Source: Leifsonia shinshuensis (GTDB taxonomy: Bacteria > Actinomycetota > Actinomycetes > Actinomycetales > Microbacteriaceae). From it: a stretch of DNA of 64,000 nucleotides. The translations under genes were made by a program, and so were the position numbers. This document shows positions 8,669 to 16,988 of the stretch, piece by piece. Within the stretch, counting starts at the first letter, position 1. Each line of letters starts with the position of its first letter. The notes under the pieces are model-generated. The model saw only the letters and a list, made by a program, of their open reading frames with translations. It did not search any database and was not told where the DNA came from. The DNA lies in assembly GCF_031456835.1 (NCBI RefSeq), contig NZ_JAVDVK010000001.1:930001-994000 (forward strand), read 5' to 3'.

Positions 8669-9988
8669 TCAGTAGGAGCGCAGCAGGTCGCGGAGCACGG
8701 TCCTCCCGAACACTAGCGCGTCGAGCGGCACCCGCTCGTCGACGCCGTGGAACATGCCGGGGAAGTCGAGCTCGGCCGGAAGTCTCAGCGGCGCGAAGCC
8801 GTACCCGGTGATCCCGAGCGTGCTGAGCGCCTTGTTGTCCGTGCCGCCGGAGAGGAGGTACGGCAGCACCGGTGCTCCCGGATCGTGACGCTGCAGCGTG
8901 CCCGTGATGGCGTCGACCAGACCGCCGCCGAACTCCGCCTCCAGGCCGATGTCGCGATGCATGACCTCGATCTCGACGTCCTCGCCGATCAACTCGCGCA
9001 CCCGCGCGAGCACCGCATCCTCGTCGCCCGGAAGAGTGCGGATGTCGATCAGCGCCTCCGCCGTGTCGGGGATCACGTTGTGCTTGTACCCGGCCTCGAG
9101 GAGCGTGGGGTTCGTGGTCGCGCGCAGCGTCGCCAGGATGAAGCCGGCCGCGGTGCCCGTGCGCAGCACGACCTCGTCGGGTCCGACGCGCTCGGGGTCG
9201 ACCTCGAGCAGGCGGCCCAGCTCGTCGATCAGGCGGGTCGTCGTCGCGGTCAGCTGGACCGGCCAGTCCTCGCGCCCGAGGGCGACGACCGCCTCGGCGA
9301 GCTTCGTGATCGCGTTGTCGCGGATCAGGCGCGAGCCGTGCGCCGCCCGCCCCCGCGCGATCAGCTTGATCCAGACCAGGGACTTCTCGCCGGTCTGCAG
9401 CAGGTAGGCGCGCCGCCCGGCCAGGTCGATCGAGTACCCGCCGACCTCGCTGATCGCCTCCGTCGCGCCCTCGAACAGCTCGGGGTGCGTGTCGACCAGG
9501 TAGTGGGAGCCGCGGCGGCCGCCGTCCTCCTCGTCCGCGAAGAACGCGACGACCAGGTCGCGCGCCGGACGCTCGCCGGCGGCCAGGATGTCGCCGACCG
9601 CGGTCAGGATCATCGCATCCATGTTCTTCATGTCGACCGCGCCGCGGCCCCAGAGCAGTCCGTCGCGGATCTCGCCGCCGAACGGGTCGACCGTCCAGTT
9701 GCGCGGGTCGGCGGGCACGACGTCGAGGTGACCGTGCACCACCAGCGCCGGCTTCGACGGGTCAGCGCCCTCGACGCGGGCGATGACGCTGGCGCGACCG
9801 GGATCGGACTCGAAGACCTGCGGTGCGAGCCCCATCTCGACGAGCTTCGCCTCGACGTACTCCGCCGCGTCGGCCTCGCCGTTCGAACGGCCCTCGCCGT
9901 AGTTGGTGGTGTCGAAACGGATGAGGTCACGGGCGATGATCGCGGTCTCGTCGAGGCCGGACCCGGAGGCGCGGAGTTCGTCGGTCAT
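8669..9988 (-). CDS. M20/M25/M40 family metallohydrolase (peptidase or deacylase)
   Basis: A 439-residue zinc hydrolase of the ArgE/DapE/CPG2 superfamily. Zinc and catalytic residues are recognisable: [10 protein letters not shown] (His, Asp), [12 protein letters not shown] (bridging Asp), [10 protein letters not shown] (catalytic Glu-Glu), and HGVDERV near the C-terminus. A lid/dimerisation domain (about residues 200-320) separates the two halves of the catalytic domain. It is probably cytoplasmic and acts on dipeptides or N-acyl amino acids; the exact substrate is not readable. It lies alone, 46 nt upstream of the uppP start on the same strand. Confidence 0.9.
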   Translation of the reverse strand: MTDELRASGSGLDETAIIARDLIRFDTTNYGEGRSNGEADAAEYVEAKLVEMGLAPQVFESDPGRASVIARVEGADPSKPALVVHGHLDVVPADPRNWTVDPFGGEIRDGLLWGRGAVDMKNMDAMILTAVGDILAAGERPARDLVVAFFADEEDGGRRGSHYLVDTHPELFEGATEAISEVGGYSIDLAGRRAYLLQTGEKSLVWIKLIARGRAAHGSRLIRDNAITKLAEAVVALGREDWPVQLTATTTRLIDELGRLLEVDPERVGPDEVVLRTGTAAGFILATLRATTNPTLLEAGYKHNVIPDTAEALIDIRTLPGDEDAVLARVRELIGEDVEIEVMHRDIGLEAEFGGGLVDAITGTLQRHDPGAPVLPYLLSGGTDNKALSTLGITGYGFAPLRLPAELDFPGMFHGVDERVPLDALVFGRTVLRDLLRSY

Positions 9989-10119
9989 CCCCCAACGCTA
10001 CCGGGCGATCACGGCCCCCGCCCCGCCACGCCCGGGGTGTGTGGACAAGTGCTGCCGCTGGGGAAAACCGTGCTATCGTCTTTCTTCGGCAGCCGGACGA
10101 GTCCGGAAGCCTTCCACCT

Positions 10120-10204
10120 GTCCGGGTGGCGGAAATGGCAGACGCGCTAGCTTGAGGTGCTAGTGCCCGTATAGGGCGTGGGGGTTCAAGTCCCCCCTCG
10201 GACA
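10120..10204 (+). tRNA. tRNA-Leu, anticodon GAG
   Basis: An 85 nt cloverleaf read by eye. The acceptor stem is GTCCGGG/CTCGGAC with one G-U. The anticodon stem CTAGC/GCTAG closes the loop TTGAGGT, with GAG at positions 34-36. A long class II variable arm (GCCC-GTATA-GGGC) and a T-arm GGGGG/CCCCC around TTCAAGT follow. GAG reads CUC/CUU leucine codons. The discriminator base is A and CCA is not encoded. A strong terminator follows 22 nt downstream. Confidence 0.96.
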
Positions 10205-10226
10205 CAGAAGAGCAGAACACAGTAGA

Positions 10227-10265
10227 GAAGGCCCCGGTCGCGTGACCGGGGCCTTCCGCTTTTTC
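10227..10265 (+). terminator. Rho-independent terminator of tRNA-Leu
   Basis: A perfect 13 bp stem GAAGGCCCCGGTC/GACCGGGGCCTTC with a GCGT loop is followed by CGCTTTTT. It sits directly after the tRNA and before the CDF gene. This is the only hairpin listed here with a clear T-run. Confidence 0.9.
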
Positions 10266-10314
10266 GCCACCTCGTCCGGGAGCGCCGCTCCCCGTCCGGG
10301 ACTATGGTGTCGCT

Positions 10315-11280
10315 GTGTCCCGCAGCAAACGGTCCTCCTCCAGCCTGTTCACCGTGCTGCTCGCCTTCGCGGCGAACATCCTGGTCGCCATCGCGAAGAC
10401 CATCGCCGCCGTGCTCACCGGCTCCGCGTCGCTCGTCGCCGAGGCGGCCCACTCCTGGGCTGACGCCGGCAACGAGGTCTTCCTCATCCAGGCCGAGCGC
10501 TCGGCGGCCAAGCCGCGCGACTCCGCCCATCCGGGAGGCTACGGCCGCGACTCGTACGTCTGGAGCCTGTTCGCCGCCGTCGGGCTGTTCACGGCGGGAG
10601 CGGTGGTGTCGATCATGCACGGCGTCCAGGCGCTGTCGTCGAAGGAGGAGGACACCGACTACCTGGTCGGCTACCTGGTGCTCGCCGCGGCGTTCGTCTT
10701 CGAGGGCATCTCGTTCATCCAGTCGTACCGCCAGGCCCACGCGAAGGCGTCCTCCATCGGAACGGGGACGTTCGAGCACGTGCTCCGCACCTCCAACCCG
10801 ACCCTGCGTGCCGTGTTCGCCGAGGACTCGGCGGCTCTCATCGGGCTCGTCATCGCCTTCTTCGGGCTGCTGCTCCACGAGCTCACCGGCAACGGGTTCT
10901 GGGACGCGCTGGGGTCCATCCTCATCGGCGTCCTCCTCGCCGTCGTCGCCGTCGTGCTGATCGAGCGCAACCGACGGTTCCTCCTGGGTGAGCCGGGGTC
11001 CGACCGGGCCTGGCAGACCGCGCTCGGGATGCTGCTGGAGCATCCCGAGGTCGAGAAGGTCACCTACCTGCACCTGGAGTACGTCGGGCCCGAGCGGTTC
11101 TACCTCGTCGCGGCGGTCGACCTCGTGGGCGACGACCGGGAGTCCGACGTCGCCGCGGATCTGGAGCGGGTGGAGGCCGAGGTCGAGGAATCGCCCTGGG
11201 TGACCGAGGCGGTCCTGACCCTGTCACGCCCCGGAGCACCCGCGCTGCACCTCGAGGCCGTGCCCGAATCGGCGGACTGA
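10315..11280 (+). CDS. Cation diffusion facilitator (CDF) family transporter
   Basis: A 321-residue metal/proton antiporter-like protein of the cytoplasmic membrane. About six hydrophobic segments precede a C-terminal cytoplasmic ferredoxin-like domain (about residues 225-310). The metal site in the second helix is visible as AEAAHSWADAGNE (HxxxD). The TM5 site reads AEDSAALIGL, where the second acidic residue of the usual HxxxD/DxxxD is not obvious. That variant is frequent in one actinobacterial CDF subgroup, so the metal (Zn, Fe or Mn) cannot be named. GTG at 10315 starts MSRSKRSSS. Confidence 0.87.
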   Translation: MSRSKRSSSSLFTVLLAFAANILVAIAKTIAAVLTGSASLVAEAAHSWADAGNEVFLIQAERSAAKPRDSAHPGGYGRDSYVWSLFAAVGLFTAGAVVSIMHGVQALSSKEEDTDYLVGYLVLAAAFVFEGISFIQSYRQAHAKASSIGTGTFEHVLRTSNPTLRAVFAEDSAALIGLVIAFFGLLLHELTGNGFWDALGSILIGVLLAVVAVVLIERNRRFLLGEPGSDRAWQTALGMLLEHPEVEKVTYLHLEYVGPERFYLVAAVDLVGDDRESDVAADLERVEAEVEESPWVTEAVLTLSRPGAPALHLEAVPESAD

Positions 11281-11281
11281 A

Positions 11282-11302
11282 CCGCTATTGCGGTCATAGC
11301 GG
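11282..11302. promoter_or_regulatory. Perfect inverted repeat upstream of the YafY-type regulator, candidate operator
   Basis: CCGCTAT-TGCGGTC-ATAGCGG is a perfect 7 bp dyad with a 7 nt spacer. It starts 1 nt after the CDF stop and ends 35 nt before the ATG of the WYL regulator. No T-run follows, so an operator is more likely than a terminator. Autoregulation is an inference. Confidence 0.5.
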
Positions 11303-11337
11303 CCAGCTTCCGACCGCTTGCCGTGCACAATCGAAGT

Positions 11338-12339
11338 ATGGCAAGCACCGGTACGCGAGCACTCCAGCTCCTCTCCCTGCTCCAGACCCATCGCTACTGG
11401 CCCGGTCAGGAGCTCGCCGACAAGCTCGGCGTCTCCCCGCGCACGCTCCGGCGCGACGTGGAGAGACTGCGCGACCTCGGCTACCCCGTCGACGCGACGC
11501 GCGGCGTCGCCGGCGGCTACCAGCTGGCCGCGGGCGCCTCCCTGCCGCCGCTCGTGGTCGACGACGATGAAGCGGTAGCCCTGGCGGTCGGGCTCCGCAC
11601 GGCGGCGCAGAGCGGCATAGCCGGCGTCGACGAGGCGTCCGTCCGCGCCCTCGCCAAGATCGTCCAGGTCATGCCGCCCAAGCTCCGGCGGCGGGTGGAT
11701 GCGCTGCGCACGACGACCCTGTCGACCGCACTGGGCCCGGCGCCGACCGCCGACGCCGCCATCCTCACCGCGCTCGCGCAGGCGTGCCGCGACGAGGAGA
11801 GGATCGAGTTCGCGTACGTCGCGCGCGACGGGCAGGCGTCCACGCGCGCCGTGGAGCCGCACCGTCTCGTGTCCATCGAGCGGCGCTGGTACCTCGTCGC
11901 CTACGACCTGACCCGCTTCGACTGGCGCAGCTTCCGGCTCGACCGGATCGCGGAGCCCCGGCCGACCGGCACGCGCTTCCGTCCGCGCGCCCTGCCGGCC
12001 GAGGATGCGGCCGAGTACGTCCGGGAATCGCTCCACAACGTCGTCGAGCCCCTCGTCGTGGAGGCGGTGGTGGAGGCGCCCTACGATCGCGTCGTCGAGG
12101 TGCTCGGCCGCTGGTCGACCGTCGAGGACAACGGCGACGGCAGCTGTGCCGTCCGCATCACCGCGGACAGTTCCGACTGGGCGCTGTTCGGCCTGGCGGC
12201 GGTCGACGCCCCGTTCCGGATCGTCGGACCGGAGGAGGCCGTGCACGCCGCCGCCGACTGGGGGGAGCGCTTCACGCGGTCTGCGGCGGCGCTGGGAATC
12301 GAGGCCGTTCCCGGACCGGCCCCGGACGGCCCGCTCTAA
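11338..12339 (+). CDS. YafY-type HTH and WYL domain transcriptional regulator
   Basis: A 333-residue DNA-binding regulator. The N-terminal HTH_11 winged helix spans about residues 1-60 (RALQLLSLLQTHRYWPGQELA, then SPRTLRRDVERLRDLG). The central WYL domain is at about 145-215 (RRWYLVAYDLTRFDWRSFRLDRI). The C-terminal WCX domain ends with IVGPEEAVHAAADWG. Such proteins sense ligands through WYL; the ligand here is unknown. ATG at 11338 opens the conserved HTH; a GTG at 11323 is possible. A perfect dyad lies just upstream. The mbfA-like gene follows 10 nt later and could be a target or co-transcribed. Confidence 0.9.
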   Translation: MASTGTRALQLLSLLQTHRYWPGQELADKLGVSPRTLRRDVERLRDLGYPVDATRGVAGGYQLAAGASLPPLVVDDDEAVALAVGLRTAAQSGIAGVDEASVRALAKIVQVMPPKLRRRVDALRTTTLSTALGPAPTADAAILTALAQACRDEERIEFAYVARDGQASTRAVEPHRLVSIERRWYLVAYDLTRFDWRSFRLDRIAEPRPTGTRFRPRALPAEDAAEYVRESLHNVVEPLVVEAVVEAPYDRVVEVLGRWSTVEDNGDGSCAVRITADSSDWALFGLAAVDAPFRIVGPEEAVHAAADWGERFTRSAAALGIEAVPGPAPDGPL

Positions 12340-12349
12340 ACTGGAGGGG

Positions 12350-13438
12350 ATGACGACCGCAGCACGCACCCCGAGCCCCGCCGACATCAAGAGGTGGCGA
12401 CGCTACCTCGCCGACGAACGCGCGGAGGCTGCGGTGTACCGCGATCTCGCCAGCCGTCGCGAGGGCGAGGAGCGCGACATCCTGCTCTCCCTGGCCGAGG
12501 CGGAGCGCCGGCACGAGCAGCACTGGGTCGATCTCCTCGGCGAACAGGCCGGCCGGCCCCTGCGCGGCGACGTGCGCACCCGGATGCTGGGCTGGCTCGC
12601 GCGCCGCTTCGGCTCGGTCTTCGTGCTGGCACTGGCGCAGCGCGCCGAAGCCCGCTCCCCCTACGCGTCCGACAGCGACGCGACGCCGCAGATGGCGGCC
12701 GACGAGCAGGTGCACGAGGAGGTCGTGCGCGCCCTGGCCGCGCGCGGCCGGCAGCGTCTGTCCGGCACGTTCCGGGCGGCCGTGTTCGGGGCGAACGACG
12801 GACTCGTCAGCAACCTCGCGCTTGTCCTCGGGGTCAGCGCCAGCGGCGTCCCGACGCACGTCGTGCTGCTGACCGGCATCTCCGGCCTGCTGGCGGGAGC
12901 ACTGTCCATGGGCGCCGGCGAGTACGTCTCGGTGCGGTCCCAGCGCGAGCTGCTGGAGGCGTCCACCCCCAACCCGGCGACCGGCTCGGCGCTCCCCCAC
13001 CTCGACGTGGATGCGAACGAGCTCACGCTCGTCTACCGGGCGCGCGGCATGACCCCCGACGAGGCCGCGTCGCACGCCCGCGAGGTGCTCTCCAGCCTCC
13101 AGGCGGTGACCTCCCCGATCCCGATCGCTCCGACGGCCGCCGACGACGAGCACGAGGCGATCGGCACCGGTTGGAACGCCGCGCTGTCGAGCTTCTGCTT
13201 CTTCGCGTCGGGCGCGCTCATCCCGATCCTGCCGTTCCTGTTCGGGCTCACCGGCACGGCTGCCATCATCGTCTCGGCCCTGCTCGTCGGCATCGTGCTG
13301 CTCGGCACGGGCGCCGTCGTCGGGCTCCTGTCGGGCGCGTCGCCGCTCAAGCGCGCGATCCGCCAGCTGCTGATCGGGTACGGGGCCGCAGCCGCCACGT
13401 ATCTGCTCGGGCTGCTGTTCGGCGCGACCGTCGGCTGA
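12350..13438 (+). CDS. MbfA-like membrane-bound ferritin: rubrerythrin-like domain fused to a VIT1/CCC1 domain
   Basis: A 362-residue fusion. Residues about 10-125 form a ferritin-like four-helix domain with EAERRHEQHW and DEQVHEEVV supplying E-x-x-H diiron ligands. Residues about 135-360 are the VIT1/CCC1 membrane domain with GANDGLVSNLALVLGV and GALSMGAGEYVSVRSQ, then three C-terminal helices. Known MbfA proteins export or store iron with this architecture. ATG at 12350 has GGAGGGG in front. It sits 10 nt after the WYL regulator stop, suggesting an operon. A second VIT protein without the ferritin domain lies at 25.1 kb. Confidence 0.88.
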   Translation: MTTAARTPSPADIKRWRRYLADERAEAAVYRDLASRREGEERDILLSLAEAERRHEQHWVDLLGEQAGRPLRGDVRTRMLGWLARRFGSVFVLALAQRAEARSPYASDSDATPQMAADEQVHEEVVRALAARGRQRLSGTFRAAVFGANDGLVSNLALVLGVSASGVPTHVVLLTGISGLLAGALSMGAGEYVSVRSQRELLEASTPNPATGSALPHLDVDANELTLVYRARGMTPDEAASHAREVLSSLQAVTSPIPIAPTAADDEHEAIGTGWNAALSSFCFFASGALIPILPFLFGLTGTAAIIVSALLVGIVLLGTGAVVGLLSGASPLKRAIRQLLIGYGAAAATYLLGLLFGATVG

Positions 13439-13571
13439 CCGGGGGCGGTTCAGCGGCGCCGCCGAAAGATTGAATGCATAGGACCGCCATCCGCGTTATG
13501 CGACCGCGTCCCCGTCGTCTTCGTTAAGCGGGGACACATCCGTCCCCCACGGCGGAGGGGCAGCACTCACC

Positions 13572-16562
13572 ATGGCGCATCGACTCGGGCCCGCGGCGCG
13601 ACGGCCGCGCGCGTGCTGGGCAGCCGCGTGCCTGGTCCTGTGCGCCGCCGTCGGAGTCGTCGCCGCTGCGCTGGTTGCGCCGCCTCCGCTCGCCGCCGCA
13701 TCGACGACCGCGCTCTCCACCATCCAGGCCACGGGCACCGACACGGAAAACGGATCGAGGGCGGCCGCGCCGGATGCACCCGGCGGCCCGGCCACCGGCA
13801 CGGCGCGGCCGGGAGACACGGTGTCGTGGGTCGTCGGCTACCAGAACAACAGCGATGCGCCCGCGGAGGTGTCGCTCACCGACGTGCTGACGCGGGCAGG
13901 CACGTACGTCCCCGGTTCACTGGTTCTTCCGCCCCCGTCGAATCCGGCCGGCGCGGTGACCCCGCAGTACTCGACGAACGGCGGCGTCTCGTGGGCGACG
14001 GGCGCCCCGCCGGCCGATGCGACCGGCGTCGGCTTCAGGGCGTCCGGCATGCTCCCCCGCACCCAGCAGGCGTCGCCCCCGTTCACGATCAGTCCTCCGG
14101 TCGACCTCCGTGTCGCCGGCGGCGACGCCTACAATGCGGTCGTCCACAACGGCATGATCTACGCGATCTGGCACCACAGCTCGGGGGCGATCGTCTATTG
14201 CGCCACGCCCACCGGCGCGACGTGCCCGGGGTGGCCGACGTCGAGCAACGTCCAGAGCTGGTCGTCGACCACTGGGACGCCGATCGGCACGGGCATCGTC
14301 TACCCCGGCAAGAGCGCCCAGCAGAACGGCACCTGGCTGGAGGGCACTCGACTGCACTGGTACATGGGGCCGGACGACAACTCGGGCGTCGTCATCGCCT
14401 GCCTCGACCTGGCGACCACGACCCCGACCAGCTGCGGCCTCTCGTCCGTCCCGATCGGCGCGACCACCAGCAACACCCAGGTCGCCGCGACGATCGGAGG
14501 AACGGGCCTCCCGGCATCCGACGGCAACACCTGGGCGAGTGCCGTCGGCTCCGGTTCCGCCTACCTGGTCTGCATCACGCCGAGTTCCGCGACCTGCGGG
14601 CAGGTCCGGCTGACGACCGGAGTCACCACCGCGAACGTCTACACGTCGGCGGTGTTCGGCGACCACGTATTCGCGAGCGTCCAGCTGACCAGCGCCGGCT
14701 CATGGCAGACCTACTGCTACGACCTGGCATCGAAGGCCCTGTGCGCCGGCTCGTGGCCGGTGGCCACGTCCTCGTCCCTCGCCAAAGCGGGGACTCCGTT
14801 CGCTCCCCGACTGTCGGCCACCGGCGCACTCAGCGGGATCTGCACGCTGGCGAACGGCACCGGCACGACCTCCGCCTGCTGGAGCCTCACCGGGGTGGCG
14901 CAGCCGACCAACCCCTACTCCGGGACGGGCGCGATCGTCGGCGCCGGAGGCAACGGCTCGGGAGACGTCTTCACGATCGGCACGAAGGTGTACGCGCCGG
15001 CCGGCGACGTCGTGACCTGCCTCGACTTCGGTCGCTACTCCGGGTCGGGCACGGTGCCCACCTGCACCGGCTTCACAAAGCCGGCGAACAGCAAGAACTA
15101 CACCACGCGTCCCGCGACGTCGTTCACCCCGGACTGCCTCGTCGCGACCGGTGACGGCGGCCAGATCACCTTCTTCGACGCCGTCACCGGTGGGGCGTGC
15201 ATCCCTCCGGCGACGACATCGGTGACGGTGAAGCCCGAGAGCTTCTACTGCGGCACGGGAGCCGCGTCGTTCCATCTCTGGCACGCGCTCAGCCTGTCCG
15301 GCCTCGATACGGCCGCGTACCGGACCGGGTCCGTGACGCTCAAGGATCAGAACGGATCCGTCATCCCGGGATGGCACGACCGCGCCCTGACCCTCAACGC
15401 CGGAGCGCTCGCCTGGGAGATCTCGGACATCCCACGGACGGTGACGCAGCTCACGGCGAGCGTCACCCTCAACGGCGTGACCGACATCGGCAACGTCCGC
15501 GGGGCCCAGATCGTCGTCGCCTGGTGGGGGGATCCGCCGCAGATGTGCTTCGCCACCACCGCGCCCGCGAGCACCTGCGACGACGCCGCGCCGCCGACGC
15601 TGTCGAACTCGGCGAGCGCCGTGACGACCTCGGCCGCCGGGTCGGACGCCCCGAACGGCAACACGACCGGAGCGGCCGTCTTCCAGGTCAGCCAGGACCC
15701 GGCCCGGTGCTCGCTCGCCCTCACCAAGACGTCCTCCGTGAAGGACGCGCGGCCCGGCGACCGCGTCGAGTACGAGATCCTCATCCGGAACACGGGTTCG
15801 CAGGCCTACGCGGAGGCCGTCGTGACCGACGACCTGAGCGATGTGCTCGCGGAGGCGACCCTGGCAGACGACCAGCGGGCGACGACGGGGACGGTGACCT
15901 ACGTGGCACCCACGCTGCGATGGACAGGCTCTCTGCCCCCGGGCGGGAGTGCGACGATCACGTACTCGGTGATCGTCCGGAGCCCAGACCCCGGCGATCA
16001 CGAGCTCGTCAACGCAGTCGTGTCCCCATCCCCGGGCTCGAACTGCCCGGCCGGCTCGAACGATCCGGCGTGCACCGCGACCGTGACGGTGGAGGTCGTC
16101 GATGCCACCTGGCGCAAGACCGACGCGACCGCGGCGAAGAACGTCCTCGCGGGATCGGAGTGGACCCTGACGCCCGTCGACGGGTCCGGGCGGGCCACCG
16201 GGCCCGCGACGGCCGTCGCCGACTGCGTGACCGCGGCGGACGGCGACTGCCCGGGAGCGGACAGGGACCCCGTCGCCGGCCTGTTCCGCGTGACGGGGCT
16301 GGGACCGGGCACGTACCAGCTGGTGGAGACGCGTGCGCCGGAGGGCTTCCTCCGGGATCTGCGTCCGATCCCGGTCGTGGTGTCGAGGACGGACTCCGCG
16401 GTCGCGCTTCCGGACATCGCGAACACGCAGCTCCCGGTCCCCGCCCTCCCCTTCACCGGCGGCCTGGGAACGGACACGCTGACCGTCGCGGGAGGCGGCA
16501 CGCTGGGCGCCGCGGGAGTGCTCGGCTCCTGCCTGCTGCTCAGACGGCGGCGAGCCGGATGA
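13572..16562 (+). CDS. Large LPFTG-anchored surface protein with DUF11-like domains and seven Cys-pair repeats
   Basis: A 996-residue secreted protein. It has a signal peptide (hydrophobic stretch 16-36, ending PPPLAAA), an N-terminal DUF11-like adhesin domain (about 60-165) and a middle region (about 170-545). A C-terminal DUF11 domain (about 714-820, SVKDARPGDRVEYEILIRNTG) and a SpaA/prealbumin-like domain (about 850-950, ATGPATAVADCVTAADGDCP through YQLVETRAPEGFLRD) follow. The sorting signal is LPFTG (959-963) plus helix plus RRRR. Seven Cys-x(7-20)-Cys motifs begin at residues 210, 277, 334, 382, 424, 483 and 522. It is likely sortase-anchored and adhesive; no sortase is in the window. 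ATG at 13572 follows GGAGGGG by 11 nt. Confidence 0.85.
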   Translation: MAHRLGPAARRPRACWAAACLVLCAAVGVVAAALVAPPPLAAASTTALSTIQATGTDTENGSRAAAPDAPGGPATGTARPGDTVSWVVGYQNNSDAPAEVSLTDVLTRAGTYVPGSLVLPPPSNPAGAVTPQYSTNGGVSWATGAPPADATGVGFRASGMLPRTQQASPPFTISPPVDLRVAGGDAYNAVVHNGMIYAIWHHSSGAIVYCATPTGATCPGWPTSSNVQSWSSTTGTPIGTGIVYPGKSAQQNGTWLEGTRLHWYMGPDDNSGVVIACLDLATTTPTSCGLSSVPIGATTSNTQVAATIGGTGLPASDGNTWASAVGSGSAYLVCITPSSATCGQVRLTTGVTTANVYTSAVFGDHVFASVQLTSAGSWQTYCYDLASKALCAGSWPVATSSSLAKAGTPFAPRLSATGALSGICTLANGTGTTSACWSLTGVAQPTNPYSGTGAIVGAGGNGSGDVFTIGTKVYAPAGDVVTCLDFGRYSGSGTVPTCTGFTKPANSKNYTTRPATSFTPDCLVATGDGGQITFFDAVTGGACIPPATTSVTVKPESFYCGTGAASFHLWHALSLSGLDTAAYRTGSVTLKDQNGSVIPGWHDRALTLNAGALAWEISDIPRTVTQLTASVTLNGVTDIGNVRGAQIVVAWWGDPPQMCFATTAPASTCDDAAPPTLSNSASAVTTSAAGSDAPNGNTTGAAVFQVSQDPARCSLALTKTSSVKDARPGDRVEYEILIRNTGSQAYAEAVVTDDLSDVLAEATLADDQRATTGTVTYVAPTLRWTGSLPPGGSATITYSVIVRSPDPGDHELVNAVVSPSPGSNCPAGSNDPACTATVTVEVVDATWRKTDATAAKNVLAGSEWTLTPVDGSGRATGPATAVADCVTAADGDCPGADRDPVAGLFRVTGLGPGTYQLVETRAPEGFLRDLRPIPVVVSRTDSAVALPDIANTQLPVPALPFTGGLGTDTLTVAGGGTLGAAGVLGSCLLLRRRRAG

Positions 16563-16610
16563 GCGGGCACGCGGGGGTGCGCTGTCGGCGGGTGGACGTT
16601 ACACTCGTTC

Positions 16611-16626
16611 TCGAACATTTGTTCGA
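16611..16626. promoter_or_regulatory. LexA (SOS) box upstream of the small DUF6504-like gene
   Basis: TCGAACATTTGTTCGA matches the actinobacterial LexA operator TCGAAC-N4-GTTCGA with both half-sites perfect. It lies 17 nt before the ATG at 16644. A possible -10 TACACT is at 16600-16605, which would place the start of transcription inside the box. Confidence 0.88.
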
Positions 16627-16643
16627 GTGGCGAGGTGAGCAGT

Positions 16644-16934
16644 ATGACCGAGATCGACGAGGCGGTCGCCGTCTGGACGACCGACGAGGGCGTCCCCACG
16701 CGCCTGGTGTGGCGGTCCACCCGGTACCGCGTGTCGGACACGCCCACGGTCTGGGCGGAGGTGTGCGCCTGGTGGCGACCGTTCGGCGAGCATCGCTACA
16801 CGATCGGGAGCCTGCCCCGGGAGATCGGCGGGTGGCGGTTCCAGGGCACGAGCGAAGACGGCGTGGCCCACGTGTTCGACGTCCGGCACGACGCCGTCGA
16901 GCGGTCGTGGCGGCTGGTCCGCGTGTTCGACTGA
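16644..16934 (+). CDS. Small DUF6504-like protein under LexA control
   Basis: A 96-residue protein without signal or membrane segment. It is rich in Trp and Arg (WRSTRYRV, CAWWRPFGEHRY, GGWRFQGTSEDG, ERSWRLVRVFD) and resembles the small DUF6504 proteins that actinomycetes often encode beside ImuB/DnaE2. The ATG at 16644 has GAGGTGA six nt upstream; GTG at 16635 is an alternative. The LexA box ends 17 nt before the start, so induction by DNA damage is expected. The biochemical function is unknown; context suggests a role in the SOS mutagenesis system. Confidence 0.75.
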   Translation: MTEIDEAVAVWTTDEGVPTRLVWRSTRYRVSDTPTVWAEVCAWWRPFGEHRYTIGSLPREIGGWRFQGTSEDGVAHVFDVRHDAVERSWRLVRVFD

Positions 16935-16988
16935 GGCGGGCGTGCCTCCCGCACCAGGCGCATCCGGTCGCATAGCCTCCATCGGGTG

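Noticed and set aside
10042..10079. tRNA-Leu promoter (TGGACA and TATCGT)
   Set aside because: The spacing of 26 nt is too long for a normal promoter; no better pair was found.
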